Positions 8,217 through 18,161 of a stretch of 64,000 nucleotides of DNA are shown one piece after another. Below the pieces are notes generated by a model that saw nothing but the letters and a program-made list of their open reading frames with translations, was not told the DNA's origin and searched no databases. The DNA comes from Oceanisphaera litoralis (GTDB lineage Bacteria > Pseudomonadota > Gammaproteobacteria > Enterobacterales > Aeromonadaceae). The stretch is from the NCBI RefSeq assembly GCF_016907015.1, contig NZ_JAFBBE010000002.1:124001-188000 (forward strand). The letters run 5' to 3'. Both the position numbers and the translations under genes were made by a program. The stretch's first letter is position 1. Each line of letters opens with the position of its first letter.

Positions 8217-11200
8217 ATGGAAATACTGAGAGGCTCACCGGCCTTATCCGGTTTCAGAACCCGGACCCTGGTTCGCCGCGCCCAGCAGCAGAACCTGCCG
8301 CTGGTCGCCATCGAAACCGAGTATGTGCACTTTGTTGCGCTGAATGCCAACCTCGAGGCCGACAGTCGACAAACATTGAGCCAACTGCTCGACAGCCCGG
8401 CCCAGGGCATGACGCCTGCCGCCGGCAGTCTGCTGGTGGTGGTGACTCCCCGTCCCGGTACTCTGTCTCCCTGGTCCAGTAAAGCCACCGATATCGCGCG
8501 TAACTGCGGCCTGACCCAGGTCAAGCGCATCGAACGCGGCATCTCCTATTATCTGAGTTTCGAGCGCAGCCCCAGTGCCGCCGAGCTGGATGCGGTCACC
8601 GACATGCTGCACGACCGCATGACCGAAGTGACCCTTGATGCACTGGAAGATGCCAGCTGCCTCTTTGCCGAGGCAGCGCCGGCACCGGTAACCGCTGTAG
8701 ACATTCTGACCGGCGGCCGCGACGCCCTGGCCGAGGCCAACGCCAGCATGGGTCTGGCATTGGCCGAAGACGAAATCGATTATCTGTACGAGGGCTTTAC
8801 CGGCCTGGGCCGTAATCCCAACGATATCGAGCTCTACATGTTCGCTCAGGCCAACTCCGAGCATTGTCGTCACAAGATTTTCAACGCCGACTGGACCATA
8901 GACGGTGTCGATCAGCCCAAGTCGCTGTTCAAGATGATCAAGAACACCTTCGAACAGGTGCCCGAGCATGTGCTGTCGGCCTACAAGGACAACGCGGCCG
9001 TGATGACCGGCTCCACCGCCGGGCGTTTCTTCCCCAGCCCCGAGTCCGGTGAATACCGCTACCATCAGGAAGACATTCACATCCTGATGAAGGTGGAAAC
9101 CCACAACCACCCCACCGCCATTTCGCCTTATGCCGGTGCGGCCACCGGTTCCGGCGGTGAAATCCGTGACGAAGGCGCCACCGGTCGCGGCTCCAAGCCC
9201 AAGGCCGGTCTGGTGGGCTTCAGCGTGTCCAACCTGAAGATACCGGGCTATGCCCGCCCCTGGGAGCAGGACTTCGGCAAGCCCGAGCGCATCGTCAGTG
9301 CGCTCGATATCATGACGGACGGCCCTCTGGGGGGCGCGGCCTTCAACAACGAATTCGGCCGTCCGGCACTGCTCGGCTACTTCCGTACCTTCGAAGAGAA
9401 GGTGTCCAGCTTCAACGGCGAAGAAGTACGCGGTTATCACAAGCCGATCATGCTGGCCGGTGGCCTGGGCAACATTCGCGGCGAACACGTGCAGAAGGGC
9501 GAGATTACCGTCGGCGCCAAGCTGGTGGTACTGGGTGGCCCGGCCATGAACATCGGCCTGGGTGGCGGTGCCGCTTCTTCCATGGCCTCCGGCCAGTCGA
9601 GCGAAGATCTGGACTTTGCCTCGGTACAGCGGGACAACCCGGAAATGGAACGCCGCTGTCAGGAAGTGATCGACCGCTGCTGGGCCATGGGCGAGCAGAA
9701 CCCCATCCAGTTTATCCACGATGTGGGCGCGGGCGGCCTGTCCAACGCCATGCCCGAGCTGGTCAACGACGGCGGCCGTGGCGGCCGTTTCGAACTGCGC
9801 AATATTCCCAACGACGAGCCGGGCATGAGCCCGCTGCAAATCTGGTGTAACGAGTCCCAGGAACGTTACGTGATGTCGGTAGCGAACGATCGCATGGCGG
9901 AATTTGAAGCCATCTGTCGTCGCGAGCGGGCCCCCTTTGCCGTGGTCGGCGAAGCCACCGCCGAGCCGCACCTGAGCCTGCACGACGAACATTTCGGCAA
10001 TCAGCCCATCGACATGCCGCTGGAAGTGCTGCTGGGCAAGGCGCCCAAGATGCAGCGTGACGTCATCACGGCCCAACACCGGAGCCCGGCACTGGAGCTG
10101 AGGGGGATCGATCTCAAGGACGCGGCCGAGCGGGTCATGACACTGCCGACCGTGGCCGACAAGGGCTTCCTGATCACCATCGGCGACCGTACCGTCACCG
10201 GTCTGGTGGCGCGGGATCAGATGGTCGGTCCCTGGCAGGTGCCGGTGGCCGATTGCGCCGTGACTGCCGCCGCCTTCGACACCTATGCCGGTGAGGCCAT
10301 GTCGATGGGCGAACGGGCCCCGGTGGCCCTGCTCGACTACGCGGCCTCGGCCCGGTTGGCGGTGGCGGAAGCCATCACCAACATTGCCGCCACCGACATC
10401 GGCGAGCTCAAGCACATCAAGCTGTCTGCCAACTGGATGTCTGCCGCCGGTCACCCCGGTGAAGACGCCGGCCTGTACGAAGCGGTCAAGGCCGTGGGCG
10501 AAGAACTGTGTCCCGAGCTGGAACTGACCATACCGGTGGGCAAGGATTCCATGTCGATGAAGACCCGCTGGCAGCAAAATGGCGAAGACAAATCGGTTAC
10601 CGCTCCCTTGTCGCTGGTGATCACCGCCTTCGCCAAGGTTAATGATGTGCGTGCCACCGTCACCCCCTGGTTGCGCAGCGATCTGGGCGACACCGACCTT
10701 ATTCTTATCGATCTGGGTAACGGCAAGAATCGCCTGGGTGCTTCGGCGCTGGCCCAGGTGTACCGTCAGTTGGGGGACAAGCCCGCCGATCTGGACAGCC
10801 CGGAGCAGCTGAAAGGCTTTTTCTATGCGATGCAGACCCTGATCGCCGACAAAAAATTGCTGGCCTACCACGACAAGGGCGATGGCGGCCTGTTCGCCAC
10901 CCTGGCCGAAATGGCGTTCGCCGGTAACACGGGTCTGGATATCGAGCTGGATCTGCTGGGTGCCGATCAACTGGCGGCGCTGTTCAACGAAGAACTGGGT
11001 GCCGTGCTGCAGGTGCGTCGCGAAGACAAGGAAGCGGTGCTGACCTGTCTGGCCGGTCATGGCCTGGCTGCCTGCAGCCACGTCATCGGTCAGCCGAATC
11101 AGGACGACCAGCTGCGCTTCTTCTTCGCCGGAGAGGAAGTCTATGCCGAGTCCCGCACCGAACTGCGCCGCCTCTGGTCCGAGACCAGCTACCGGATGCA

Positions 11201-12107
11201 GGCCCTGCGCGACAACCCGGACTGCGCCCGGAGCGAGTTCGACGTCAAGCAGGAAGCGGACAATCCCGGCCTGTCGGTGTCGCTCAGCTTCGATCCGAAA
11301 GAAGACATAGCCGCGCCCTTTATCGCCAAAGGCGTGCACCCGCGCATGGCCATACTGCGCGAGCAGGGCGTCAACTCCCATGTGGAGATGGCCGCCGCCT
11401 TCGATCGCGCCGGTTTTGCCGCCGTGGACGTGCACATGAGCGATCTGCAAAGCGGTCGTTACCGGCTGGACGAGTTTGCCGGCATGGTCGCCTGTGGTGG
11501 CTTCTCTTACGGTGACGTACTGGGTGCCGGTGGCGGCTGGGCCAAGTCGGTGCTGTTCAACGAGGCACTGCGGGCTCAGTTTGAAGCCTTTTTCGCCCGT
11601 GAAGACAGTTTCGCCCTCGGCGTCTGCAACGGTTGCCAGATGCTGTCCCGTCTGCGGGATCTGATCCCCGGTGCCGCCCACTGGCCGGACTTCGTGCGCA
11701 ACACCTCGGAGCGGTTCGAAGCCCGCTTCAGCCTGGTGGAAGTACAGGAGTCACCCAGCCTGTTCCTGTCCGGCATGGCCGGCTCTCGTTTGCCCATCGC
11801 CGTATCGCACGGCGAAGGCCGGGTGCAGACCCTCAATGCCGACATCAACGCCATTGAGGCCAGCGGTACCGTGGCCCTGCGTTTCGTGGACAACCAGGGT
11901 CAGGCCACAGAGCGCTATCCGTTCAACCCGAACGGCTCCGCCAACGGCATTACCGGTCTCAGCAACCAGGACGGTCGCGTCACCATCATGATGCCGCACC
12001 CGGAGCGGGTGTTCCGCACCGTGGCCAACTCCTGGCACCCGGATGGCTGGGGCGAAGACGGTGGCTGGATGCGCATCTTCCGCAACGCCCGAAAAAATCT
12101 CGGCTAG
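8217..12107 (+). CDS. purL: Phosphoribosylformylglycinamidine synthase
   Basis: 1296 residues, the large single-chain gammaproteobacterial form. It converts FGAR to FGAM with ATP and glutamine in purine synthesis. The N-terminus [17 protein letters not shown], the FGAM-synthase core ([39 protein letters not shown]) and the C-terminal class I glutaminase with the nucleophile in GVCNGCQM and the distal His in [10 protein letters not shown] are all present. ATG at 8217 matches the family; a TTG at 8202 is in frame but lacks support. The stop codon lies inside a 16-bp tandem duplication. Confidence 0.98.
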   Translation: MEILRGSPALSGFRTRTLVRRAQQQNLPLVAIETEYVHFVALNANLEADSRQTLSQLLDSPAQGMTPAAGSLLVVVTPRPGTLSPWSSKATDIARNCGLTQVKRIERGISYYLSFERSPSAAELDAVTDMLHDRMTEVTLDALEDASCLFAEAAPAPVTAVDILTGGRDALAEANASMGLALAEDEIDYLYEGFTGLGRNPNDIELYMFAQANSEHCRHKIFNADWTIDGVDQPKSLFKMIKNTFEQVPEHVLSAYKDNAAVMTGSTAGRFFPSPESGEYRYHQEDIHILMKVETHNHPTAISPYAGAATGSGGEIRDEGATGRGSKPKAGLVGFSVSNLKIPGYARPWEQDFGKPERIVSALDIMTDGPLGGAAFNNEFGRPALLGYFRTFEEKVSSFNGEEVRGYHKPIMLAGGLGNIRGEHVQKGEITVGAKLVVLGGPAMNIGLGGGAASSMASGQSSEDLDFASVQRDNPEMERRCQEVIDRCWAMGEQNPIQFIHDVGAGGLSNAMPELVNDGGRGGRFELRNIPNDEPGMSPLQIWCNESQERYVMSVANDRMAEFEAICRRERAPFAVVGEATAEPHLSLHDEHFGNQPIDMPLEVLLGKAPKMQRDVITAQHRSPALELRGIDLKDAAERVMTLPTVADKGFLITIGDRTVTGLVARDQMVGPWQVPVADCAVTAAAFDTYAGEAMSMGERAPVALLDYAASARLAVAEAITNIAATDIGELKHIKLSANWMSAAGHPGEDAGLYEAVKAVGEELCPELELTIPVGKDSMSMKTRWQQNGEDKSVTAPLSLVITAFAKVNDVRATVTPWLRSDLGDTDLILIDLGNGKNRLGASALAQVYRQLGDKPADLDSPEQLKGFFYAMQTLIADKKLLAYHDKGDGGLFATLAEMAFAGNTGLDIELDLLGADQLAALFNEELGAVLQVRREDKEAVLTCLAGHGLAACSHVIGQPNQDDQLRFFFAGEEVYAESRTELRRLWSETSYRMQALRDNPDCARSEFDVKQEADNPGLSVSLSFDPKEDIAAPFIAKGVHPRMAILREQGVNSHVEMAAAFDRAGFAAVDVHMSDLQSGRYRLDEFAGMVACGGFSYGDVLGAGGGWAKSVLFNEALRAQFEAFFAREDSFALGVCNGCQMLSRLRDLIPGAAHWPDFVRNTSERFEARFSLVEVQESPSLFLSGMAGSRLPIAVSHGEGRVQTLNADINAIEASGTVALRFVDNQGQATERYPFNPNGSANGITGLSNQDGRVTIMMPHPERVFRTVANSWHPDGWGEDGGWMRIFRNARKNLG

Positions 12108-12122
12108 AAAAAATCTCGGCTA
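12091..12122. repeat. 16-bp tandem duplication spanning the purL stop
   Basis: GAAAAAATCTCGGCTA occurs twice in a row (12091-12106 and 12107-12122). The first copy ends in the purL TAG; the second supplies a TAA shifted by one frame. Confidence 0.9.
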
Positions 12123-12147
12123 AATGTGCCACTTGTTTCTCATAATG

Positions 12148-12178
12148 AAAAGCCCGCAGCGATGCGGGCTTTTTATTT
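12148..12178 (+). terminator. purL terminator
   Basis: AAAAGCCCGCA-GCGA-TGCGGGCTTTTTATTT hairpin with a T-run, 41 bases after the purL stop. Confidence 0.85.
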
Positions 12179-12237
12179 CTCAAGTGAGTCTGTAATATAG
12201 CGGTGTCCGAAAAACAACCACCTCACGCCGCCTCGGG

Positions 12238-12395
12238 GTGCCTGTCACCGGGCAAGAAACGGCAGATGCCGGTTTCAGTTACTCATTCAATGATCAGAGT
12301 AAAGAGATGGATCAGCTCAGCTATCTGGCGCATCACGATATTCTGACCGGCACGGCCAATCGTGCCTTTCTGCTGAGCTGGATTAACGAGCGGCA
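12238..12395 (+). pseudogene. Relic of a GGDEF-domain (diguanylate cyclase) gene
   Basis: One frame reads QLSYLAHHDILTGTANRAFL (about 12313-12372) followed by LSWINERQ. This matches the entry of a GGDEF domain, whose usual form is LAxHDxLTGLxNR, preceded by a short helical linker. The similarity ends near 12395, where the minus-strand YceB-like gene begins its 3' end, and no GGDEF motif follows. The N-terminal sensor part is also missing. I read it as the leftover of a deleted signalling gene rather than an active one. Confidence 0.6.
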
Positions 12396-12404
12396 GCCGC
12401 TCCG

Positions 12405-12950
12405 TCAGTCGATACCGTGCAGCAGCAGCTCTCCCGGGGCTATCTCCAGGCTCAGCACCCTGTCTTTCAACTGGCGCTGCAGGGGATGCTTGTCATCCAG
12501 GGTGTAGACCGGATACCGGGATAAATAACCCGCGAGTCCCTGCAGCAGCAAGGGAAGCATCATACCGGCCTGCGGCGAGCTGGTCTCTTGATTCAGCCGG
12601 TAACTCAGCAGGGTGAACTCATCCAGAAACAAGGCGCCCTGCTCGCTGTCGTAGCGGGGGCGGGCACTGAAATTTCCCTCAATGTCCCACTGACTGCGTT
12701 GCTGTCCCTGCTGCATCGACAGTATTCCCTGTCCCTGAACACGGGCCTTGTCCGCTTCCTGGCGGCCCAGCTCGATACTGAGCTGTTTCAGCTCTATCCC
12801 CGCCGACAGCCAGGATCCGAGAGAAAAGGGAAACTCCTTGCCAAGCTGCCGGTTCAGTTCCTGGTTGAGTTGTTGTTCGGTCAGGGTCAGGCTCTGGGCC
12901 CAAGCCAGGCTGCTTACCCCAAGGGCAATTAAAAAAAGTATAATTTTCAT
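12405..12950 (-). CDS. YceB-like DUF1439 periplasmic protein
   Basis: 181 residues. A signal peptide (about 1-18, ending SLAWA) precedes a domain like E. coli YceB: LTLTEQQLNQELNRQL at the start, then IELGRQEADKARVQG, GALFLDEFTLL and a C-terminal LEIAPGELLLHG. YceB is a putative outer-membrane lipoprotein of unknown function. Here the lipobox cysteine is absent, so this copy is probably soluble in the periplasm or uses signal peptidase I. It is transcribed away from cls. Its 3' end meets the GGDEF relic. Confidence 0.8.
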   Translation of the reverse strand: MKIILFLIALGVSSLAWAQSLTLTEQQLNQELNRQLGKEFPFSLGSWLSAGIELKQLSIELGRQEADKARVQGQGILSMQQGQQRSQWDIEGNFSARPRYDSEQGALFLDEFTLLSYRLNQETSSPQAGMMLPLLLQGLAGYLSRYPVYTLDDKHPLQRQLKDRVLSLEIAPGELLLHGID

Positions 12951-13025
12951 CGGTCTGTATCCCTGTCGCGGTTTTCTGTACCTTAATCAGTCTGCACCGT
13001 GCCGCTTGAGAGGAGCAAGGCATTT

Positions 13026-14483
13026 TTGAGTGATTATATCTATACGCTGCTCGGTTGGTTGCTGTTTGCAGCCCATACCAGCCTGGTGGTCGGGGTCACG
13101 CTCAGGGTCATCATGAAACGCCGCCCGGTGGGGGTATCCCTGGCCTGGCTGGCGCTGATCTATGCCATTCCCATTCTGGGGGTGGCAACCTATATCCTGT
13201 TTGGCGAGGTGCGGCTGGGGCGCAAGCGGGCGGAGCGGGCCAAGGCTATGTATCGGCCCCATGCGGACTGGATCAACGTGCTGGTGGCGCGCTTTCCCGG
13301 CCAGCAGTTCGTGGTCAGCGATCCGGCCCGGCCTATCTACGAGCTGGTCAAGGCCCGGCTCAATATGCCGATGCTGAGCGGTAACGGTATGACGCTGTTG
13401 CAACAACCGGGCGAGATTCTGGCGGCGCTGCAGGCCGACATTCGGGCGGCGCGCAGTTCCTGCTATCTCGAATACTATATCTGGTACCCCGGTGGCCGGG
13501 CCGATGCCATTGCCTTCGAGCTGATGGACGCGGTCCGCCGGGGCGTCGACTGCCGGCTGTTGCTGGACTCGGTCGGCAGTGCCGATTTCTTTCGCAGTCA
13601 CTGGCCGCGCCGGCTGCGGGAAGCGGGCGTCAAGGTGGTGGAAGTGCTGCCGGTGGGGGCATTCCGGCTGCTGTTCGAGCGTCAGGATCTGCGCATGCAC
13701 CGCAAGCTGGTGGTGATCGACGACGACGTGGCCTACACCGGCTCCATGAACCTGGTAGATCCGGCCTGTTTCAAACAAAACGCGGGCGTGGGCCAGTGGG
13801 TCGATATCATGCTGCGCATCCGGGGGCCCATAGTGCCCATTTTCTGGTCGCTGTTCGTATGGGACTGGGAAATGGAAACCGGCGAGCGGCTGCTGGAGCA
13901 GCTGGAATATCACCCCATCAGTTGCCTGGATAACCAGCTCAAGCTGCAATTGTTGCCCTCGGGCCCCTTCATGGGCGGCGATGCCATTCAGCAGAGCCTG
14001 CTGACCAGCATCTATCAGGCCCGACGCCGGCTGGTGCTGATCACCCCTTACTTCGTGCCCGACGATCCCCTGGTGGCGGCCCTGTGCTCGGCGGCGGACA
14101 GGGGAGTGGAGGTGCAGCTGGTACTGCCGGCCAGAAACGACTCGCGCATGGTCAACTATGCCTGCAACGCCTTCTTCGACGAATTGCTGTCTGCGGGCGT
14201 GGAGATTCACTTGTACGGCGCCGGCCTGCTGCACACCAAGTGCGTGCTGGTGGATCATCAGTTTGCGCTGGTGGGTACGGTGAACCTGGACAAGCGCAGC
14301 CTGTGGCTGAACTTCGAAATGACGCTGCTTATAGACGATGGCCAGGCCATGGGCGAATTGCTGCAACTGGCCGACAGTTACCTGAGCGACGCCGAGCCGG
14401 TGTCCTGGCTGGAATGGCGTCAGCGCCCGCTGCGCAAGCGAATAGCGGAAAACCTGTTCTACCTGTTGAGCCCGCTGCTGTAA
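13026..14483 (+). CDS. cls: Cardiolipin synthase, ClsA type
   Basis: About 485 residues. It condenses two phosphatidylglycerols into cardiolipin at the inner membrane. Two N-terminal transmembrane segments (about 5-25 and 37-57) precede two phospholipase-D HKD motifs: HRKLVVIDDDVAYTGSMN and HTKCVLVDHQFALVGTVN. The C-terminus RIAENLFYLLSPLL matches ClsA. The best start is TTG at 13026, with GAGAGGAG upstream and MSDYIYTLLGW matching the family; a GTG at 12999 would add nine residues. The stop opens a heptamer array. Confidence 0.93.
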   Translation: MSDYIYTLLGWLLFAAHTSLVVGVTLRVIMKRRPVGVSLAWLALIYAIPILGVATYILFGEVRLGRKRAERAKAMYRPHADWINVLVARFPGQQFVVSDPARPIYELVKARLNMPMLSGNGMTLLQQPGEILAALQADIRAARSSCYLEYYIWYPGGRADAIAFELMDAVRRGVDCRLLLDSVGSADFFRSHWPRRLREAGVKVVEVLPVGAFRLLFERQDLRMHRKLVVIDDDVAYTGSMNLVDPACFKQNAGVGQWVDIMLRIRGPIVPIFWSLFVWDWEMETGERLLEQLEYHPISCLDNQLKLQLLPSGPFMGGDAIQQSLLTSIYQARRRLVLITPYFVPDDPLVAALCSAADRGVEVQLVLPARNDSRMVNYACNAFFDELLSAGVEIHLYGAGLLHTKCVLVDHQFALVGTVNLDKRSLWLNFEMTLLIDDGQAMGELLQLADSYLSDAEPVSWLEWRQRPLRKRIAENLFYLLSPLL

Positions 14484-14515
14484 CAGCGTTCAGCGGTAAG
14501 CCGGAAGCGTTAAGC
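14481..14515. repeat. Heptanucleotide array starting on the cls stop
   Basis: Five 7-bp units ending in AGC: TAACAGC, GTTCAGC, GGTAAGC, CGGAAGC, GTTAAGC. The first three bases are the cls stop codon. Confidence 0.75.
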
Positions 14516-14543
14516 AGAGCCGTGCCGTCACCCCCGCGTTTTT

Positions 14544-14636
14544 GTCACCCCTGCGAAGGCAGGGGTCCATGTTTGGGCCTGTAATCAACAGGCAGGAGCC
14601 GGGCTCATGGATTCCCGCCTGCGCGGAAATGACGAC
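14544..14636. repeat. REP-like palindrome (GTCACCC...GCGAAGGCAGG type)
   Basis: Arms CCCCTGCGAAGGCAGGGG and CCCGCCTGCGCGG, ends GTCA and ATGACGAC; the second copy of the element seen at 6401-6503. Confidence 0.7.
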
Positions 14637-14663
14637 AGAAGAACAGGATGTCTTGTTATAAAG

Positions 14664-14692
14664 AAGCGGCGCCGTAATATACGGCGCCGCTT
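14664..14692. terminator. Bidirectional hairpin between cls and alaA
   Basis: Stem AAGCGGCGCCG / CGGCGCCGCTT with loop TAATATA, between two convergent genes. T-runs are short, so termination is plausible but not strong. Confidence 0.6.
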
Positions 14693-14696
14693 GTAG

Positions 14697-14738
14697 TTAA
14701 CTTCCGGCTTCTAGCTTACAACTTCCAGCTTGTTCACT
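14697..14738. repeat. Heptanucleotide array across the alaA stop
   Basis: Six 7-bp units: TTAACTT, CCGGCTT, CTAGCTT, ACAACTT, CCAGCTT, GTTCACT. The alaA stop (TCA on this strand, 14734-14736) is in the last unit; reading with the gene, TGA, TAA, TAG and TAA follow one another. Confidence 0.8.
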
Positions 14739-15948
14739 GCCGGTAATGCTTGAGGAAGCGGGCGAGGCGGCCGATGGCATCTTCCAGCTCTTCTACCCGC
14801 GGCAGGGTAACGAGGCGGAAATGGTCCGGGGTTGGCCAGTTGAAGCCGGTGCCCTGTACCAGCAGCATTTTTTCCTGCAGCAAGAGATCATACACCATCT
14901 TCTGATCGTCCTTGATGTTGTACATCTTGGGATCCAGCCGGGGGAACAGGTAGATGGCGCCCTTGGGTTTGACGCAACTCACGCCGGGGATCTCGTTCAG
15001 CAGTTCCCAGGCTCTGTCCCGCTGCCGCCGCAGCCGGCCGCCGGGCAACACCAGCTCATTGATGCTCTGATAGCCGCCCAGCGCCGCCTGAATGGAATGC
15101 TGCATGGGCACGTTGGCGCACAGCCGCATGGACGACAGCATCTCCAGCCCTTCGATATAGCCCTTGGCCTGGTGCTTGGGGCCGCTGAGCATCATCCAGC
15201 CCTGGCGGAAGCCGGCGGCACGATAGCTCTTCGACAAGCCGTTGAAGGTGGCGACCAGTACGTCGTCACAGAGGGTACACACCGAGTGGTGGGCCACATC
15301 GTCATAGAGGATCTTGTCGTAGATTTCATCGGCGAAGATGATGAGCTTGTTCTGGCGGGCTATTTCTATCACTTCCAGCAGGAACTCGCTGCCATAGACG
15401 GCACCGGTGGGGTTGTTGGGGTTGATCAGCACTATGCCCCGGGTGCGCGGAGTGATTTTGGACTTGATGTCGTCCAGATCCGGATACCAGTCGGCCTGCT
15501 CGTCACAGAGGTAATGCACCGCCTTGCCGCCGGATAGGGTCACGGCGGCCGTCCACAGCGGGTAGTCGGGGGAGGGCACCAGAATTTCGTCGCCGTTGTT
15601 CAGCAGGGCCTGCATTGCCATCACGATCAGCTCCGACACCCCGTTGCCGATGTAGATATCGTCCAGATCCGTGGTACGCAATCCCTTCTGCTGGTAATAC
15701 TGCATCACCGCCTTGCGCGCCGAAAACAGCCCCTTGGAATCGCAATAGCCCTGACTGGTCGGCAGGTTGACGATGATGTCTTTCAGCAGCTCTTCCGGTG
15801 CCTCGAAGCCGAAGGGGGCCGGGTTGCCGATATTGAGCTTGAGGATCCGATGGCCTTCGTCTTCCAGGCGGCGGGCTTCCTTGTGGACTGGCCCGCGGAT
15901 GTCGTAACAGACGTTGTCCAGTTTGTGCGATTTTTCTACGGAATACAT
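14734..15948 (-). CDS. alaA: Glutamate--pyruvate aminotransferase AlaA
   Basis: 404 residues. A PLP enzyme making alanine from pyruvate and glutamate. It follows E. coli AlaA (YfbQ) throughout: EKSHKLDNVCYDIRGPV start, INPNNPTGAVYG, FADEIYDKILYDD, and the PLP lysine in FNGLSKSYRAAGFRQGWM. ATG at 15948 gives the family N-terminus MYSVEKS; a GTG nine codons upstream is unlikely. It stands alone, convergent with cls. Confidence 0.95.
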   Translation of the reverse strand: MYSVEKSHKLDNVCYDIRGPVHKEARRLEDEGHRILKLNIGNPAPFGFEAPEELLKDIIVNLPTSQGYCDSKGLFSARKAVMQYYQQKGLRTTDLDDIYIGNGVSELIVMAMQALLNNGDEILVPSPDYPLWTAAVTLSGGKAVHYLCDEQADWYPDLDDIKSKITPRTRGIVLINPNNPTGAVYGSEFLLEVIEIARQNKLIIFADEIYDKILYDDVAHHSVCTLCDDVLVATFNGLSKSYRAAGFRQGWMMLSGPKHQAKGYIEGLEMLSSMRLCANVPMQHSIQAALGGYQSINELVLPGGRLRRQRDRAWELLNEIPGVSCVKPKGAIYLFPRLDPKMYNIKDDQKMVYDLLLQEKMLLVQGTGFNWPTPDHFRLVTLPRVEELEDAIGRLARFLKHYRQ

Positions 15949-16276
15949 GGGTACTGACGGCCTCGGATTACGCACCGGCCAGGGGGGGTACCGGCAGGCA
16001 AAGTGTCACCCGGGCGGCATGGTGTTCATGCGCAGTGGGCAAAAAAGCTATCCGGGAGCCACCGGCCGGTAAGACTAGTGATAGGTTCAATGATGAGACT
16101 TTGCAGCCAAGATGAAAAGGGGTAATCAGCGGCTTGTGACGAAAAAACACAACGGGTCGTGAGGAGTGAGGGGGTAAGAAGTGAGGCAGACAAGCAAAAG
16201 AATGGTTTTCTGGCCGCTGTGTTTTCTGCCGTCATGCCGAGCCTGTCTCGGTATCTTCTCGAAGACAAAATCGGAA
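15949..16276. other. Intergenic region between alaA and grxA
   Basis: No gene seen. It holds the alaA upstream region and, at 16158-16185, 7-bp units of the GTGAGGA type that are roughly complementary to the CCTCACC units at 16311-16345, so the two could pair as a long hairpin. Confidence 0.5.
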
Positions 16277-16309
16277 GAAAAACACCGAGCTTGTAGATTC
16301 GGTGTTTTA
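16277..16309 (-). terminator. Hairpin downstream of grxA
   Basis: AAAACACCGA / TCGGTGTTTT stem with loop GCTTGTAGAT. A-run and T-run on both sides suit termination in either direction. Confidence 0.7.
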
Positions 16310-16310
16310 C

Positions 16311-16359
16311 CCCTCACTCCTCACCCATCACGCCTCACCCCTCACAGCATTAAAACTTA
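16311..16359. repeat. Heptanucleotide array ending on the grxA stop
   Basis: Seven units: CCCTCAC, TCCTCAC, CCATCAC, GCCTCAC, CCCTCAC, AGCATTA, AAACTTA. The final TTA is the grxA stop. Reading with grxA, TAA, TAA and then TGA every 7 bases cover all three frames. Confidence 0.85.
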
Positions 16360-16620
16360 CTGATATAGCCCCAGATGCGCCTTGGCGTGGGCTTCAAATT
16401 CGGTATAGCCGCCGATGTGCTGCTGATCCAGAAAAATCTGCGGCACGGTTTCTACCGGCTTGCCGACGGTCTTTTCCAGATCTTCCCTGGAAATGCCTTC
16501 GGCATGAATATCGATGTAACGGAAGTTGAAATCATCCCGTTCTTCGGTCAGCTTTTCTGCCAGCTCTTTGGCGCGAACACAAAAGGGGCAACCGGGACGA
16601 CCAAAAATCACTGCAAACAT
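16357..16620 (-). CDS. grxA: Glutaredoxin 1
   Basis: 87 residues. Glutathione-dependent dithiol oxidoreductase that can reduce ribonucleotide reductase and other disulfides. The redox centre CPFC lies in FGRPGCPFCVRAKELAEKL, and the glutathione-site segment VETVPQIFLDQQHIGGYTEF is conserved as in E. coli GrxA. ATG at 16620 has GGAGAG just upstream. The gene lies just downstream of dacB (66-bp gap) on the same strand. Confidence 0.95.
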   Translation of the reverse strand: MFAVIFGRPGCPFCVRAKELAEKLTEERDDFNFRYIDIHAEGISREDLEKTVGKPVETVPQIFLDQQHIGGYTEFEAHAKAHLGLYQ

Positions 16621-16686
16621 GGGCTCTCTCCTGACTGTTGATGGATGGAGCACAGTATAGGGACTGTGCTCTCGTTATATAAATCG

Positions 16687-18156
16687 TTAGTTTTTTGCTG
16701 ATTGATTGGTTTTAACAATGGGCTCTTGCGTGACCACCGACTCCAGCCAGCGGCGCTCAAAACCTCGGGCGGGCCATTCCCCCCGACCGGCGGCGATGTT
16801 CTGCTCATGATCGGGGCTGATGGACAGGCCGTTTTGCAGCAGCACGAAGGCCTTGCGCCGGCCGCCATCGGTATCGATAAAGCCGACCAGATTCTGTACA
16901 TGAGCTATGGTACCGGTCTTGGCCATGATCCTACCCTTGAGGGCGGGGCCAAGCACGCTGCGACGATAGCGCAGGGTGCCACTTTCACCGCTGACCGGCA
17001 AGACGCCCATCAGCCAGTTGGCGCGGGGGTCCTGTGCCATCACCAGCAATACCGCCAGCAGATCTTCGGCGCGCAGCAGGTTGTGGGACGACAGCCCTGA
17101 GCCATCCGCCAGCCAGGACGGACCCAGATCGATACCGGCCTCTGCTTGCAGAATGTCGCGCACCGCCTGGGTGCCGTTGCGAAAGCTGCCGGGCTGTTTG
17201 AAGTGCTCGGCGCCGAGAGTACGCAGCAGGCTGTCCGCATAGAGGTTATCGGAATGTTCCAGGATCCGCCGGCTCAGCTCCCGTAATGGGGGCGAGTCGT
17301 GATGGGCCAGCACAGGCCAGTCACTGGCCTCGATACGGCTGGCCAGGATACCGCCGGACACCTTGACTCCGGCCTGGCCCAGGGCCCAGCGCGTCAGTTG
17401 CTCTCCCCAGGCGTCCACATCCTGAATGGCAAAGCGCAGGGGCCAGGGATCCTTGCGCGGACCGATACAGCCGGTGAGGCGATAGCGGTTGGGCGGGCTC
17501 ATCTCCACCTCCAGCTCGCAGAAGCGTTGCTGCTGTTCGGCACGACTCAACACCTCGACCGCAGCGCTGACCTCAACCGGCTGATGGGACGGTACCGTGG
17601 CGCGGGCCGGTTGTCCCGGGCGAGCGTAAAGGGCGCCCTGTACACAGTTGCGATCCAGGATCAGGGCCGATACCGGCGAGGTATAGCAGACGCTCAGATC
17701 GTTCCAGGACCAGCCATTGCCGCGGTCGTAGCCGGCGAAACGTTGCTGATTCAGCAGTACATTACCGCTTACCTGACGCACACCGGTGCCTTGCAGCAGC
17801 GCTCGCAGCTGTTCTCTGGTTAACGAGGGATCACCGACGAAGTCGATCAGCAAGTCGCCGACCAGTTTGCCGTTGTGCAGCTTGCCCCGGTAGCGAATCT
17901 GGGTGGTGTAGTGCCAGTCCGGGCCCAGCGCCAAGGCGCCGGCCAGGGTGGTGAGCAGCTTCTGGGTCGAGGCCGGCTTCAGCAGCAATTGTTCATTGTG
18001 TGCCGACTCTATCCGGCCCGTGGTGGCGTCGGCCAGTATCCAGGCCGCCTGGCCGTGCGCCGGCGGAATCGCCGTCTGGTTTATTTCCTGCGGCGCCACC
18101 GCCTGCACGCTGATACTGAAGATGGCGGCGGCGAGGCCGGTTACATAAGGATGCAT
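16687..18156 (-). CDS. dacB: D-alanyl-D-alanine carboxypeptidase/endopeptidase (PBP4)
   Basis: About 489 residues. Periplasmic low-molecular-mass class C penicillin-binding protein that trims and cleaves peptide cross-links. A signal peptide (about 1-20) precedes the active-site SxxK (PASTQKLLTTLAG), SxN (EHSDNLYADSLLR) and KTG (MAKTGTIAHVQNLVGF) motifs, with the large inserted domain between the first two. ATG at 18156 follows AAGAGAAG. Upstream lie three 19-bp repeats that also form the end of radD, so radD and dacB are probably cotranscribed. Confidence 0.94.
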   Translation of the reverse strand: MHPYVTGLAAAIFSISVQAVAPQEINQTAIPPAHGQAAWILADATTGRIESAHNEQLLLKPASTQKLLTTLAGALALGPDWHYTTQIRYRGKLHNGKLVGDLLIDFVGDPSLTREQLRALLQGTGVRQVSGNVLLNQQRFAGYDRGNGWSWNDLSVCYTSPVSALILDRNCVQGALYARPGQPARATVPSHQPVEVSAAVEVLSRAEQQQRFCELEVEMSPPNRYRLTGCIGPRKDPWPLRFAIQDVDAWGEQLTRWALGQAGVKVSGGILASRIEASDWPVLAHHDSPPLRELSRRILEHSDNLYADSLLRTLGAEHFKQPGSFRNGTQAVRDILQAEAGIDLGPSWLADGSGLSSHNLLRAEDLLAVLLVMAQDPRANWLMGVLPVSGESGTLRYRRSVLGPALKGRIMAKTGTIAHVQNLVGFIDTDGGRRKAFVLLQNGLSISPDHEQNIAAGRGEWPARGFERRWLESVVTQEPIVKTNQSAKN

Positions 18157-18161
18157 ACTTC

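Noticed and set aside
8244-11681. Very long minus-strand frame (1145 codons) opposite purL
   Set aside because: It mirrors the G+C-biased third positions of purL, has no recognisable domain and no sensible start signal. Similar antisense frames opposite ydiJ (28005-30677), emrD (36005-37891), pgi and hisS were rejected for the same reason.
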